NCBI RefSeq assembly: GCF_014842265.1
Contig: NZ_JACYVI010000007.1
Location: 140,002-204,001, forward strand
Source of the DNA: Pseudomonas sp. CFBP 13711
Lineage (GTDB): Bacteria; Pseudomonadota; Gammaproteobacteria; Pseudomonadales; Pseudomonadaceae
Reading direction: 5' to 3'
Length of the DNA: 64,000 nt
This document shows, in pieces, positions 37,613 to 47,173 of the stretch. The notes beneath the pieces are model-generated. The model saw only the letters and a program-made list of their open reading frames with translations, was not told the DNA's origin and did no database searches. Position 1 is the first letter of the stretch; each line of letters starts with the position of its first letter. The translations under genes were made by a program, and so were the position numbers.

Positions 37613-39316
37613 TTACTGCGCCAACGGGCCCACTTCGCGCATCGGCTTGCCACGCACGGGCGCATTGCCTGCGACGTAGTAATCGGCGGTGCTACGCGGC
37701 AGTGGGGCACGGCCGCGGATCTTGTCGGCAATTTTCTCGGCCATCATGATCGTCGGCGCGTTGAGGTTGCCGGTGGTGATCAGCGGCATGATCGACGCAT
37801 CTACCACACGCAGCCCTTCCATCCCGTGCACACGGCCCTGACCGTCAACGACCGCCATTTCATCGGTGCCCATCTTGCACGAGCAGGACGGGTGATACGC
37901 CGTCTCGGCGTGCTCACGGATAAACGTGTCCAGTTGCTCGTCGCTCTGCACGTCGATGCCCGGGCTGATTTCGCGGCCACGGTATTGGTCCAGCGCCGGC
38001 TGCTGCATGATCTCGCGGGTCAGGCGAATGCCGTCGCGGAATTCCTGCCAGTCCTGCTCGGACGCCATGTAGTTGAAAAGAATGCTCGGGTACTCGCGGG
38101 GATTCTTCGATTTCAACTGCACGCGGCCTCGGCTTGGCGAGCGCATCGAACCCACGTGCGCCTGGAAACCATGCTCTTTCACGCCCTTGCTGCCGTTGTA
38201 GTTAATCGCGACCGGCAGGAAGTGGTACTGAATGTTCGGCCACTCGAATTCCTCGCGCGAACGAATGAAACCGCCTGCTTCGAACTGGTTGCTGGCGCCG
38301 ATCCCTTTACCGAGGAACATCCACTCGGCGCCGATGGCCGGCTGGTTCCACCACAGCAGCGACGGGTACAGCGAGACCGGCTCTTTGCAGGCGTACTGCA
38401 AATACATCTCGAGGTGGTCTTGCAGGTTCTCGCCAACGCCCGGCAGATCATGAACGACCGGAATGTCGAGCTTCTTCAGCAGCGCGGCGGGGCCGACGCC
38501 GGAACGCTGCAGGATCTGCGGCGAAGCGATGGCGCCGCCACACAGCAGGACTTCCTTGCGAGCACGCGCTTCGATGCGGGTGTCGCTGTCGCCAACCAGG
38601 TAGGCCACGCCGACGGCGCGCTTGTTGTCGAACAGAATCCGGTCTGTCAGCGCGTGAGTGACGATGGTCAGGGTCGAGCGCTTCTTCGCTTCGTCCAGAT
38701 AGCCACGGGCGGTGCTGGCGCGACGGCCGAACGGCGTGACGGTACGGTCCATCGGGCCGAAACCTTCCTGCTGATAACCGTTGAGGTCGTCGGTGCGCGG
38801 ATAACCGGCTTGCACGCCCGCTTCCACCATTGCGGCGAACAGCGGGTTATTGCCGGCTTTAGGCGTGGTCACGCTGACCGGGCCTTCGCCGCCGTGGTAG
38901 TCGTTCGGGCCGATATCGCGGGTTTCTGCCTTGCGGAAGTACGGCAGGCAATCAAGGTAGGACCAGTCTTCCAGGCCCGGGTTTTTCGCCCAGCCGTCGT
39001 AGTCCATGGCGTTGCCGCGGATGTAGCACATGCCGTTGATCAGCGACGAGCCACCCAGGCCCTTGCCGCGACCGCATTCCATGCGGCGGTTGTTCATGTG
39101 CGGCTCTGGCTCGGTCTCGTAGGCCCAGTTGTAGCGACGGCCTTGCAACGGAAACGCGAGGGCGGCTGGCATCTGCGTGCGGAAATCAGCGCGATAGTCC
39201 GGGCCGCCTGCTTCAAGCAACAGCACGGTGACGCCTGCGTCTTCGGTGAGACGGGCTGCCAGGGTGTTACCGGCCGAGCCGGCGCCGATGATGATGTAAT
39301 CGAATTCCTGGGACAT
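37613..39316 (-). CDS. betA: Choline dehydrogenase
   Basis: The 567-residue GMC flavoenzyme oxidises choline to betaine aldehyde at the inner membrane. The FAD motif [15 protein letters not shown] is at the N-terminus. GMC signatures follow ([20 protein letters not shown], and [17 protein letters not shown]). The C-terminal [10 protein letters not shown] and [15 protein letters not shown] include the catalytic His region. Length equals known BetA proteins. I chose the ATG at 39316, which has GGGAG upstream; the longer frame to 39418 reads through a REP element. It is the last gene of betI-betB-betA. Confidence 0.96.
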   Translation of the reverse strand: MSQEFDYIIIGAGSAGNTLAARLTEDAGVTVLLLEAGGPDYRADFRTQMPAALAFPLQGRRYNWAYETEPEPHMNNRRMECGRGKGLGGSSLINGMCYIRGNAMDYDGWAKNPGLEDWSYLDCLPYFRKAETRDIGPNDYHGGEGPVSVTTPKAGNNPLFAAMVEAGVQAGYPRTDDLNGYQQEGFGPMDRTVTPFGRRASTARGYLDEAKKRSTLTIVTHALTDRILFDNKRAVGVAYLVGDSDTRIEARARKEVLLCGGAIASPQILQRSGVGPAALLKKLDIPVVHDLPGVGENLQDHLEMYLQYACKEPVSLYPSLLWWNQPAIGAEWMFLGKGIGASNQFEAGGFIRSREEFEWPNIQYHFLPVAINYNGSKGVKEHGFQAHVGSMRSPSRGRVQLKSKNPREYPSILFNYMASEQDWQEFRDGIRLTREIMQQPALDQYRGREISPGIDVQSDEQLDTFIREHAETAYHPSCSCKMGTDEMAVVDGQGRVHGMEGLRVVDASIMPLITTGNLNAPTIMMAEKIADKIRGRAPLPRSTADYYVAGNAPVRGKPMREVGPLAQ

Positions 39317-39358
39317 TTGAAATGCTCCCTCTTGAAAGTAGTCGGAGGTGCGCAAGTC

Positions 39359-39449
39359 CTGTAGGAGTGAGCTTGCTCGCGATGAGGTCATAGCCCCAAT
39401 GTTGCTGGCGGCTGACACTCAGCAATCGCGAGCAAGCTCGCTCCTACAG
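39359..39449. repeat. REP-type palindrome pair, family A, between betB and betA
   Basis: CTGTAGGAGTGAGCTTGCTC and GAGCAAGCTCGCTCCTACAG form an inverted pair in the 166-base gap between betB and betA. Inside a cotranscribed unit it can form a stable hairpin in the mRNA and may set different levels for the two enzymes. Confidence 0.85.
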
Positions 39450-39482
39450 TGAAATGCGTGTTGCCGGTGCGGCTTTACAGGA

Positions 39483-40955
39483 TCAGAACACCGACGCGTA
39501 ATCGCCCAGCTCGACCTGCACAGACTTGATGCGGGTGTACTGCGCCAGCGAGCTGATACCGTTCTCGCGGCCCACGCCCGACTGCTTATAGCCACCGACC
39601 GGCATCTTCGCGTCGGACTCGCCCCAGGCGTTGATCCAGCAGATACCGGCTTCCAGTTGATGGATCACGCGATGCGCGCGGTTCAGGTCCTTGGTCACGA
39701 TGCCGGCGGCCAGACCCATTTCAGTGTCGTTGGCGCGGCGGATCACTTCTTCTTCGCTGTCGTAGCTGAGGATGCTCATGACCGGGCCGAAGATTTCCTC
39801 TTTGACGATGGTCATCTCATCGGTGCAATCGGTGAACACGGTCGGGGCAACGAACGCTCCATTGGCCAGCTCGCCCTCGGTCAGACGGTCGCCGCCGATC
39901 AGCAGGCGGGCGCCTTCTTCCTTGCCCTTGTTGATGTAGCCGAGCACGTTTTCCATGTGCGCGAAGCTCACCAGCGGGCCGAAGTTGGTGTTGTCGTCTT
40001 GCGGGTTGCCGACGCGGATGCGTTTGACGCGCTCAAGGATTTTCGCTTCGAACGCTGCCTTCAGTGCGCTCGGCACGAACACGCGAGTGCCGTTGGTGCA
40101 GACCTGACCGGAGCTGTAGAAGTTGGCCATCATCGCGATGTCGGCGGCGCGGTCCAGATCGGCGTCGTCGAAAATGATCAGCGGGGACTTGCCGCCCAGC
40201 TCCATGGTCACTTCCTTGAGCGACGAGCTCGACGCGCTGGCCATGACTTTCTTGCCAGTTTGTACGCCGCCGGTGAACGAGATCTTCTCGATGCGCGGGT
40301 GCTCGGTCAGCCAGCTGCCGACGTCGCTGCCAGCACCGGTAAGTACGTTGAACACGCCGTCCGGCACACCGGCTTCGGTGTAGATTTCGGCCAGCTTCAG
40401 CGTGGTCAGCGAGGTGACTTCGCTTGGCTTGAAGATCATTGCGTTGCCGGCGGCCAGTGCAGGGGCGGACTTCCACAGGGCGATCTGGATCGGGTAGTTC
40501 CACGCGCCGATGCCGACGGTGACGCCCAGCGGCTCGCGGCGGGTGTAGACAAACGAGGTGTCACGCAGCGGAATCTGCTCGCCTTCGATGGCGGGCACCA
40601 GGCCGGCGTAGTACTCCAGCACGTCGGCGCCGGTGACGATGTCGACGTATTTGGTTTCGGAGATCGCTTTGCCGGTGTCCAGGGTTTCCAGTTCGGCCAG
40701 CTCATCGTTGCGTTCACGCAGGATGTCGACGGCACGACGCAGGATGCGCGAGCGCTCCATGGCGGTCATGGCGGCCCAGATTTTCTGGCCTTTTTCAGCG
40801 CTGACGACCGCGCGCTCAACGTCTTCTTTGGTGGCGCGCTGGACCTGGGCCAGGACTTCGCCATTGGCCGGGTTGATGGCTTCGAAGGTCGCGTTGCTGC
40901 TGGCGTCCACGTAGCCGCCGTCAATGTAGAGTTTTTGCAATTCGAAACGGGCCAT
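39483..40955 (-). CDS. betB: Betaine-aldehyde dehydrogenase
   Basis: The 490-residue aldehyde dehydrogenase has the length typical of BetB and converts betaine aldehyde to glycine betaine with NAD(P)+. Visible motifs are [20 protein letters not shown], the glutamate motif [13 protein letters not shown], the catalytic Cys in [15 protein letters not shown] and [12 protein letters not shown] chose the ATG at 40955 ([17 protein letters not shown]) with GAGGA before it; the long upstream extension runs into betI. It lies 74 bases after betI and 166 before betA. Confidence 0.96.
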   Translation of the reverse strand: MARFELQKLYIDGGYVDASSNATFEAINPANGEVLAQVQRATKEDVERAVVSAEKGQKIWAAMTAMERSRILRRAVDILRERNDELAELETLDTGKAISETKYVDIVTGADVLEYYAGLVPAIEGEQIPLRDTSFVYTRREPLGVTVGIGAWNYPIQIALWKSAPALAAGNAMIFKPSEVTSLTTLKLAEIYTEAGVPDGVFNVLTGAGSDVGSWLTEHPRIEKISFTGGVQTGKKVMASASSSSLKEVTMELGGKSPLIIFDDADLDRAADIAMMANFYSSGQVCTNGTRVFVPSALKAAFEAKILERVKRIRVGNPQDDNTNFGPLVSFAHMENVLGYINKGKEEGARLLIGGDRLTEGELANGAFVAPTVFTDCTDEMTIVKEEIFGPVMSILSYDSEEEVIRRANDTEMGLAAGIVTKDLNRAHRVIHQLEAGICWINAWGESDAKMPVGGYKQSGVGRENGISSLAQYTRIKSVQVELGDYASVF

Positions 40956-41029
40956 AAAATCCTCGCAGTAATCTGGGTGGGTGACGACCGAGTGCGCCAT
41001 GCGCTGCCTTGGTCGTGGTGCCGGCTGCT

Positions 41030-41623
41030 TCAGCTCGGCGCTTTTGCCAGTTGAAAGTCCATGTACTCGTAGGCAATCCGTTGCGCTTGTTCGGTGTCGA
41101 AGGCGTCGCCCGAAAGCGCGCCGCGCAGCCATAGGCCGTCGATCAAGGCCGCCAGCCCCCGGGCTGCGCTGCGTGCTTCATCCAACGGCAATGCGCGACG
41201 GAACTGGCAGCAGAGGTTGGAATAAAGACGGTGGTCGTTGATTCGCTGCAGCCTGTGCAGCGAGGGCGAATGCATGCTGGTTGCCCAGAAGGCGAGCCAG
41301 GTTTTCATTGCCGGACCGTTGACCTGACTGGAATCGAAGTTGCCCTCGATGATCACTTTCAGGTGAGCCCGGGGGCTGTCGTCGTTCAATGCCCGGCGCC
41401 GCTCGGCGACGCTGGCGATCAGCGCATTCATCAAGTGGCGCATTGTCGCTGCGATCAGGCCGTTCTTGTCCTGAAAGTAGTGACTGATGATGCCGTTGGA
41501 GACCCCTGCCAGTTTGGCGATCAGCGCAATGCTGGCATCGCCCATCCCGACCTGATCGACCGCCGTCAGGGTGGCCTGGATCAACTGCTGACGCCGAATG
41601 GGTTGCATACCGACCTTGGGCAT
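41030..41623 (-). CDS. betI: TetR-family choline-responsive repressor BetI
   Basis: The 197-residue protein has an N-terminal TetR helix-turn-helix ([32 protein letters not shown], about 32-65) and a C-terminal ligand domain of the BetI type ([31 protein letters not shown]). BetI represses the bet genes and is released by choline. The start has GGAG nearby. A near-perfect 20-base palindrome lies 67 bases upstream. The gene leads betI-betB-betA. Confidence 0.95.
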   Translation of the reverse strand: MPKVGMQPIRRQQLIQATLTAVDQVGMGDASIALIAKLAGVSNGIISHYFQDKNGLIAATMRHLMNALIASVAERRRALNDDSPRAHLKVIIEGNFDSSQVNGPAMKTWLAFWATSMHSPSLHRLQRINDHRLYSNLCCQFRRALPLDEARSAARGLAALIDGLWLRGALSGDAFDTEQAQRIAYEYMDFQLAKAPS

Positions 41624-41689
41624 CTGTGGGGCTCCTTGATGTGCCGGGTGATCGTGGGTGGCTGGAAACGGCGTCCACTGTAAAGCTTT

Positions 41690-41709
41690 TTAATTGAACG
41701 TTCAATCAA
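41690..41709. promoter_or_regulatory. Candidate BetI operator
   Basis: TTAATTGAACGTTCAATCAA is a 20-base palindrome with nine of ten pairs matching, centred on AACGTT, the size and symmetry expected for a TetR-family dimer. It lies upstream of betI and is the only such site in the betI-choV gap. Binding is inferred. Confidence 0.7.
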
Positions 41710-41733
41710 CAAAAAACGAGGGGCGCAGAAAAG

Positions 41734-41819
41734 CAGCTACAAGCGCCAAGCCTCAAGCCGCAAGAATCAAGGTTTGGCGGCCCTTCTCTTGCAGCTTGTA
41801 GCTCGCAGCTTAAAGCTGA
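41734..41819. repeat. Extragenic palindrome, family D (AGCTACAAGC...)
   Basis: CAGCTACAAGC at the left and GCTTGTAGCTCGCAGC at the right bracket CAAGCCGCAAG...CTTCTCTTGCAG in an imperfect inverted repeat. It abuts the choV stop codon and lies where P. aeruginosa has betT1. It may terminate choXWV transcription. Confidence 0.6.
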
Positions 41820-41822
41820 CCT

Positions 41823-43004
41823 TCAGCCGTGATTCTTGCCCAGCAACGCGTGGTACAGCTCGCTGTCGCCGAGGATGCCGACCAGCTGGTTGTTTTCCTG
41901 CAGCACCAGTTTGTTGCCGGTGTGATAGCGGATCTGCAGGGCGTCACGCATACCGATGTCGGAGTGGACGACGGTCGGTTTGCGGCCGAGTGCATCCACC
42001 GACTGACCCGGCTCCCAGCTTTGCAGATCAAGGCTCGCGCCATGCTGATGGGCGCCGGTGATGGCGTTGCCGTCGGACAGATCAATCCATGTGTCGTCGC
42101 TCGGGTCCAGGCAGACCTGAGAACCGTTGATGCGCGTGCACTGGGTGATCGGGCGCATCAGGCTGCGACCGCACAGCACGTTGAGCGGGTTGGTGTGGGC
42201 GACAAACGTACGCACGTATTCGTCGGCGGGGTTGAGCACAATCTCTTCCGGCACGCTGTACTGAATGATCCGGCCGTCCTTCATGATCGCGATGCGGGTG
42301 CCGAGCTTGAGCGCTTCGTCCAGGTCGTGGCTCACGAAGACGATGGTCTTGTTCAGCTTTTTCTGCAGCGCCAGCAGTTCATCCTGCAGGCCCTGACGGA
42401 TCAGCGGATCGAGTGCCGAAAACGGCTCGTCCATCAGCAGAATATCGGCGTCCATCGCCAGTGCCCGGGCTAGGCCGACACGCTGTTGCATGCCGCCCGA
42501 CAGCTCGTCCGGCTTCTTGTTGCGCCATTGGGTCAGGCCGACCAGCTCCAGTTTTTCGTCCACCAGCGCGCGCCGCTCTTTCTCGGGGCGGCCCTGCATT
42601 TCCAGACCGAAACTGATGTTCTCGCGCACCGTCAGCCACGGCATCAGGGCGAACTTCTGGAACACCATCGCGATGCGTTTGGTGCGCATCATCTTCAGCT
42701 CGGCAGGAGTGCAGGCGGCGATGTTGATCTGCTTGCCTTCGTGCTCGACGAACAGCGAGCCGCGGCTGACCGTGTTCAGGCCGTTGATGCAACGCAGCAA
42801 GCTGGATTTGCCCGAGCCGGAGAGGCCCATCAGCACGCAGATCTCACCTTTGTTGATCTCCAGCGTGGCCTTTTCAACGCCGACGATCTGACCGGTTTTC
42901 TTGAGGATTTCAGCCCGTGTAAGGCCCTGGTCCAATAGCTTGAGTGCCTCACGCGGGTCTTTGGAGAAGACGACGTCAACCTGATCGAATTTGATGATGC
43001 TCAT
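41823..43004 (-). CDS. choV: Choline ABC transporter ATP-binding subunit (ChoV/CbcV)
   Basis: The 393-residue ATPase of the ProV type has Walker A GLSGSGKSSLL, signature LSGGMQQRVGLARAL, Walker B ILLMDEPFSALDPL and the H-loop FVSHDLDEAL. A C-terminal CBS-like region (about 280-390) follows, as in osmoprotectant ATPases. It energises choline import with ChoW and ChoX. Its ATG overlaps the choW stop by four bases. It is the last gene of choX-choW-choV, equivalent to cbcXWV of P. aeruginosa. Confidence 0.95.
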   Translation of the reverse strand: MSIIKFDQVDVVFSKDPREALKLLDQGLTRAEILKKTGQIVGVEKATLEINKGEICVLMGLSGSGKSSLLRCINGLNTVSRGSLFVEHEGKQINIAACTPAELKMMRTKRIAMVFQKFALMPWLTVRENISFGLEMQGRPEKERRALVDEKLELVGLTQWRNKKPDELSGGMQQRVGLARALAMDADILLMDEPFSALDPLIRQGLQDELLALQKKLNKTIVFVSHDLDEALKLGTRIAIMKDGRIIQYSVPEEIVLNPADEYVRTFVAHTNPLNVLCGRSLMRPITQCTRINGSQVCLDPSDDTWIDLSDGNAITGAHQHGASLDLQSWEPGQSVDALGRKPTVVHSDIGMRDALQIRYHTGNKLVLQENNQLVGILGDSELYHALLGKNHG

Positions 43005-43846
43005 GCGTCAGCCCTCACTTTGGCGTCCGGTTGTTTGCAGATCCGGTCGAGCATGATCGCCAGCAATACGATCGCCAGGCCCGCTTCGAAGCCCAGTGCG
43101 ATATCAGCAGTGTTCAGTGCGTTGACCACAGGTTTGCCCAAGCCATCCGCGCCCACCAGCGCGGCGATTACCACCATCGACAGCGACAGCATGATGCACT
43201 GGGTGATGCCGGCCGCGATGCTCGGCATGGCGTGGGGCAGTTCGATACGGGAGAGCAGTTGACGGCGCGAGCAGCCGAAGGCTTTGCCGGCGTCGAGGAG
43301 TTCTTGCGGGACATCACAGATGCCCAGGTAGGTCAGACGGATCGGCGCGGCGATCGCAAACACCACCGTCGAAATAAGGCCCGGTACTACGCCGAGGCCG
43401 AACAGGGTCAGGGTCGGGATCAGGTAAACGAACGTAGGCACCGTCTGCATCAGGTCGAGGACGGGGCGCATGCAGGTGTAGAACATCGGCTTGTGCGCGG
43501 CAATGATGCCCAGCGGCACACCGATTACTACGCAGACCGCCGTGGCGAACAGCACCTGGGCCAGGGTCTCCATGGTTTCCTGCCAGTACCCCAGGTTGAG
43601 GATCAGCAGAAAGGAAATGATCACAAATACGGTCAGGCCCCATTTGCGCTGAATGAAGTGGGCGAGCAGGGCAACCAGGCCGATCAGCACGAAGGGGTTG
43701 AACCAGGTCAGCCCGCCGGTCAGGCCGTGAATCATGGTTTCCAGTGACGAAGCGATGGCGTCGAAGGTGCTGGCGCCGTGCTGCGTCAGCCATTCGACGA
43801 AGCCGGCGATGTACTCGCCCAGAGGGATTTTATGATCAGTCAGCAT
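43001..43846 (-). CDS. choW: Choline ABC transporter permease (ChoW/CbcW)
   Basis: The 281-residue permease of the ProW type has about six membrane segments and the cytoplasmic ATPase-contact loop LLDAGKAFGCSRRQLLSRIELPHAMPSI. The central VGVPLG..AHKP region matches the family. It forms the membrane channel for choline. It lies 67 bases after choX, with a perfect hairpin in between, and overlaps choV by four bases. The start ATG lacks a clear ribosome site. Confidence 0.95.
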   Translation of the reverse strand: MLTDHKIPLGEYIAGFVEWLTQHGASTFDAIASSLETMIHGLTGGLTWFNPFVLIGLVALLAHFIQRKWGLTVFVIISFLLILNLGYWQETMETLAQVLFATAVCVVIGVPLGIIAAHKPMFYTCMRPVLDLMQTVPTFVYLIPTLTLFGLGVVPGLISTVVFAIAAPIRLTYLGICDVPQELLDAGKAFGCSRRQLLSRIELPHAMPSIAAGITQCIMLSLSMVVIAALVGADGLGKPVVNALNTADIALGFEAGLAIVLLAIMLDRICKQPDAKVRADA

Positions 43847-43884
43847 GATGTCGGTTGTCCGCGTGCGGGATGAAAAGAGGACAA

Positions 43885-43904
43885 CAGGCGGGCGTACCCG
43901 CCTG
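43885..43904. other. Perfect hairpin between choX and choW
   Basis: CAGGCGGG and CCCGCCTG form an 8-bp stem with a CGTA tetraloop, 9 bases after the choX stop. No T-run follows on the coding strand, so it is better seen as an mRNA stabiliser or partial terminator that favours choX over the permease and ATPase. Confidence 0.6.
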
Positions 43905-43913
43905 CCTGTCGAG

Positions 43914-44861
43914 TTACTTCGTCAGCTCGGCTTTTGCGGCTTCCAGGCCAGGTTTTCCGTCCACGGTGGTGACACCCGCCAGCCAGGTGTCGAGTACTTG
44001 AGGGTTGGTTTTCAGCCACGCCTTGGCGGCCGTTTCAGGCTTCATCTTGTCGTCGAGGATGTTGCCCATCAGCGCGCTTTCCATCGGCAGCGTGAAAGAC
44101 AGGTTCTTCAACAGTTGACCAACGTTGCTGCACTCGGTGGTGTAGCCCTTGCGCACGTTGGTGTAGACGGTGGCTTTGCCGAAGTCGGGGCCGAAGAAGT
44201 CATCGCCGCCGGTGAGGTATTTGATTTTGAAGCGGGTGTTCATCGGGTGCGGTTCCCAGCCGAGGAACACCACGTCGGTGTTGCGACGCGAAGCGCGGTC
44301 GACCTGGGACAGCATGCCCGCTTCGCTCGACTCGACGACCTTGAAGCCTGCGTCTTTCAGGCCGAAGGCGTTCTTGTCGATCATGCTCTGGATCAGGCGG
44401 TTGCCGTCGTTGCCCGGCTCGATGCCGTAGATTTTGCCGTCCAGTTCTTTCTTGAATTTGACGATGTCAGCGAAGTCGTGAAGACCCTTGTCGTACAGCG
44501 CTTGAGGAACGGCGAGGGTGTACTTGGCGTTCTCGAGGTTGGCGCGGACGGTTTCGACGGTGCCGGCGTCGCGGTAGGCCTTGATGTCGTTTTCCATGGT
44601 CGGCATCCAGTTGCCGAGGAAGATATCCATGTTCTTGCCATCGGCCAGCGACTTGTAGGTCACGGGCACGGAAATCATCGTGGTTTTGGTTTTGTAGCCC
44701 AACGACTGCAGCACGACGCTGGTGACGGCGGTGGTCGCCGTGATGTCGGTCCAGCCCACATCGGAAAAATTGACCATCTGGCAAGCGGCAGGCTCTGCGG
44801 CCTGGGCCAGGATCGGAAGACTCAGCGCAACGCCCAGCAACAGCCTTTGTGAACCTTTCAT
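43914..44861 (-). CDS. choX: Choline ABC transporter periplasmic binding protein (ChoX/CbcX)
   Basis: The 315-residue protein starts with a signal peptide (MKGSQRLLLGVALSLPILAQA, cleavage about residue 21) and has the OpuAC fold. Family segments include VNFSDVGWTDITATTAVTSVV, DIFLGNWMPTM, GWEPHPMN and a Trp/Tyr-rich ligand pocket as in Sinorhizobium ChoX. It captures choline in the periplasm. I chose the ATG at 44861 because AGGAG lies just upstream and the signal peptide starts there. It leads choXWV and is divergent from sdaB. Confidence 0.95.
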   Translation of the reverse strand: MKGSQRLLLGVALSLPILAQAAEPAACQMVNFSDVGWTDITATTAVTSVVLQSLGYKTKTTMISVPVTYKSLADGKNMDIFLGNWMPTMENDIKAYRDAGTVETVRANLENAKYTLAVPQALYDKGLHDFADIVKFKKELDGKIYGIEPGNDGNRLIQSMIDKNAFGLKDAGFKVVESSEAGMLSQVDRASRRNTDVVFLGWEPHPMNTRFKIKYLTGGDDFFGPDFGKATVYTNVRKGYTTECSNVGQLLKNLSFTLPMESALMGNILDDKMKPETAAKAWLKTNPQVLDTWLAGVTTVDGKPGLEAAKAELTK

Positions 44862-45013
44862 GTTGGACTCCTTTGGTGTTTTCTTCTCGGCATCAACCGC
44901 AGCTGATGCGTTTTCTGGTGTCGGCGAGTCAAGTTGGGAAAACCGCTCCATCACTGCGTCTGGCGATTGAGTCGACAACGATCATGTAACAGGGAAAAAC
45001 AAACGCCTACAGG

Positions 45014-45051
45014 GGGCGTCGTATCCAGTACACAGGGCGTCGTATCCAGTA
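45014..45051. promoter_or_regulatory. 17-bp direct repeat with 21-bp period between choX and sdaB
   Basis: GGGCGTCGTATCCAGTA occurs at 45014-45030 and identically at 45035-45051. The 21-base period is two helical turns. It lies in the 476-base divergent spacer. Direct repeats of this size and phase are typical AraC-family activator sites, and GbdR, encoded next to sdaB, is such a regulator known to control these genes in P. aeruginosa. Identity of the binding protein is inferred. Confidence 0.6.
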
Positions 45052-45254
45052 TCAGTGACGTCGCTTACAGGTTTTTTCCCTGCTCGCCGAATGATTCCCG
45101 GGACAAAAGCAGAGTGACGATACGGCAAAAAGTGCCGGAATCGGCAGCCGATCGTGTTCATGTACCGGTTAAAGCAGACGCGACGTTGGTGGGCATGGGT
45201 GAGTCGGTGTGAGACGCCGCCCTGCAAAACAAAAGGCTGATGATGCCGCCATCT

Positions 45255-45289
45255 CGATGGATCGCTACGTGAGCGTAGCAGCTCCATCG
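45255..45289 (+). other. Hairpin in the sdaB leader
   Basis: CGATGGA...TCCATCG and inner GCTACG...CGTAGC form a stem of about 13 pairs with a TGAG loop, 48 bases before the sdaB start. GGAGG follows at about 45323. No riboswitch consensus was recognised. Confidence 0.55.
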
Positions 45290-45337
45290 CCGGCCGCGCG
45301 GCGCGCCGGGAGCCCTGTTTTCGGAGGTTTGCGGTCA

Positions 45338-46714
45338 ATGGCAATCAGCGTGTTCGACCTGTTCAAGATCGGTATCGGCCCTTCCAGTTCCCACACCGTC
45401 GGCCCCATGCGCGCTGCCGCATTGTTCGTTCAGGGCCTGCGCGAACGCGATCAGCTGGAGCAGGTGAACCGCGTGGAGGCGCGGCTGTATGGCTCGCTGT
45501 CGGCGACCGGCGTCGGCCATGGCAGCGACAGCGCCGTGATCATGGGCCTGATGGGCGAATGGCCCGACGCGATCGATCCGTCGCTGATCGGCCAGCGCAT
45601 CGCCGAACTGCGTGAAACCGACACTTTGAAGCTCAATGGCGATCACCCGATTACTTTCGTCTGGCAGCGCGACATGCTGCTCATCGACGAAAACCTGCCG
45701 TTCCATCCCAACGCCATGACGCTGGTTGCTTTCAATGAGCACGGTGAGTTTCATCGCGACACCTATTACTCAGTGGGCGGCGGTTTTGTCGTCGATGAGG
45801 CCCAGGCGGCGAGCGGCGTGCTGGATCGCGACGAAACCGTGCTGCCCTATGATTTCTCCAGTGCGGACGAACTGCTGATGCTCTGCGAAACCCACGGCTT
45901 GCGGGTGTCGCAACTGATGATGGAAAACGAGAAAGTCTGGCGCAGCGAAGATGAAATCCGCGCCGGGCTCATGCACCTGTGGCGGGCCATGCAGGCGTGT
46001 GTCGAGCTGGGGTTGAAGCACGAGGGTATTTTGCCGGGCGGCCTGAACGTGCGTCGCCGTGCGGCGCGTCTGCACCGCAGCCTTCTGGAGCTGAACAAGC
46101 CGAACGTGATTGGCTCGACGCTGAGCGCAATGGAGTGGGTCAACCTGTTCGCGCTGGCCGTCAATGAAGAAAACGCTGCCGGAGGGCGCATGGTCACGGC
46201 GCCCACCAACGGCGCGGCTGGGATCATTCCGGCGGTGCTGCATTACTTCGTCAAATTCAGCGACGAAGTGAGCGAAGCCAACGTGGTCGATTACCTCTTG
46301 GGCGCCGCGGCCATCGGCATTCTGTGCAAGAAGAATGCATCGATCTCCGGCGCCGAAGTCGGCTGTCAGGGCGAGGTCGGTTCCGCATGCGCCATGGCGG
46401 CGGCCGGGCTGGCGGACATCCTGGGTGCCACCCCGGCGCAGCTGTGCAACGCGGCGGAAATCGGCCTGGAACACAACCTCGGCCTGACCTGCGATCCGGT
46501 GGGCGGATTGGTTCAGGTGCCGTGTATCGAGCGCAACGCCATCGCTGCGGTGAAAGCCATCAACGCCGCGCAAATGGCCCTGCGCGGCGACGGCCAGCAC
46601 TTTATCTCGCTGGACCGGGTCATCCGCACCATGCGCGATACCGGCGCCGACATGCACGACAAATACAAAGAGACGTCCCGCGGCGGGCTGGCGGTCAGCG
46701 CTGTCGAATGTTGA
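45338..46714 (+). CDS. sdaB: L-serine ammonia-lyase (iron-sulfur type)
   Basis: The 458-residue single-chain serine dehydratase converts serine to pyruvate and ammonia with an oxygen-sensitive [4Fe-4S] cluster. The N-terminus [20 protein letters not shown] is diagnostic. Cluster cysteines are visible in [24 protein letters not shown] and LTCDPVGG. I chose the ATG at 45338, which has GGAGG before it; the upstream extension is a non-conserved leader. Its place beside gbdR and choXWV matches P. aeruginosa, where it consumes serine made from betaine-derived glycine. Confidence 0.95.
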   Translation: MAISVFDLFKIGIGPSSSHTVGPMRAAALFVQGLRERDQLEQVNRVEARLYGSLSATGVGHGSDSAVIMGLMGEWPDAIDPSLIGQRIAELRETDTLKLNGDHPITFVWQRDMLLIDENLPFHPNAMTLVAFNEHGEFHRDTYYSVGGGFVVDEAQAASGVLDRDETVLPYDFSSADELLMLCETHGLRVSQLMMENEKVWRSEDEIRAGLMHLWRAMQACVELGLKHEGILPGGLNVRRRAARLHRSLLELNKPNVIGSTLSAMEWVNLFALAVNEENAAGGRMVTAPTNGAAGIIPAVLHYFVKFSDEVSEANVVDYLLGAAAIGILCKKNASISGAEVGCQGEVGSACAMAAAGLADILGATPAQLCNAAEIGLEHNLGLTCDPVGGLVQVPCIERNAIAAVKAINAAQMALRGDGQHFISLDRVIRTMRDTGADMHDKYKETSRGGLAVSAVEC

Positions 46715-47173
46715 GTCGATAACGCCCGCTGCCAGGATAGAAGCAGGTGCATCCGTAGATGGCTGCTCGCTTTTCGCTCACGCCGCACTGAGCCCGCTAC
46801 GTTTTGGCGCGCGCTTCCCCCTTGAGCTGGCGCGATGCCATCTGAATCCGTAACCCATGGCTACCCGCCGATCACCCCATGCGTCGGGTGACACTCCCGG
46901 ACCGTCTGCCGATTCGATGGTTCACACAAGTGCTACGGAATTGCTCATCCCGCCCGCCGCGTCTGCGGCTCAGCGTCCCTCGGGGTCGCGATTTGAATCG
47001 TCATGTCGCTGCCGAATAGACGCTTCGCGACGTCGCAATCAGGGGTTGTTGAATGCCCATTCAACTTTAGGCATGGCATTTGCGTTGCAATGACAAAGCT
47101 CTCCACAGATGAGGGCGATACAACAAGAGCCTCCTGCCGGGGCCATCAACCGTTTTACGCGTGAGGAGAAATT
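46715..47173 (+). other. Intergenic region upstream of gbdR
   Basis: About 460 bases without a gene. Its 3' end holds the sigma-54-type promoter described separately. The rest should contain enhancer sites for NtrC-like activators. I see no long repeat and no clear NtrC palindrome by eye. Confidence 0.4.
47074..47089 (+). promoter_or_regulatory. Sigma-54 (-24/-12) promoter for gbdR
   Basis: TGGCATTTGCGTTGCA has TGGCA at -24 and TTGCA at -12 with exact GG-to-GC phasing. The start point would be near 47101, about 73 bases before the gbdR start, whose ribosome site is GAGGAG. Sigma-54 with NtrC/CbrB has been linked to choline catabolism in P. aeruginosa. Confidence 0.75.

Noticed and set aside
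37459..39449. CRISPR-like spaced repeats
   Set aside because: The repeats are inverted pairs separated by about 2 kb with genes between them, typical of REP elements, not arrays.
40956..41132. 59-residue N-terminal extension of BetB
   Set aside because: It overlaps betI, is Arg-rich without aldehyde dehydrogenase similarity, and the ATG at 40955 has a good ribosome site.
45190..45337. Glycine riboswitch before sdaB
   Set aside because: The location is attractive, but the conserved GGAGA and GAAGGGGCAA-type elements of the aptamer are absent; only a simple hairpin is seen.
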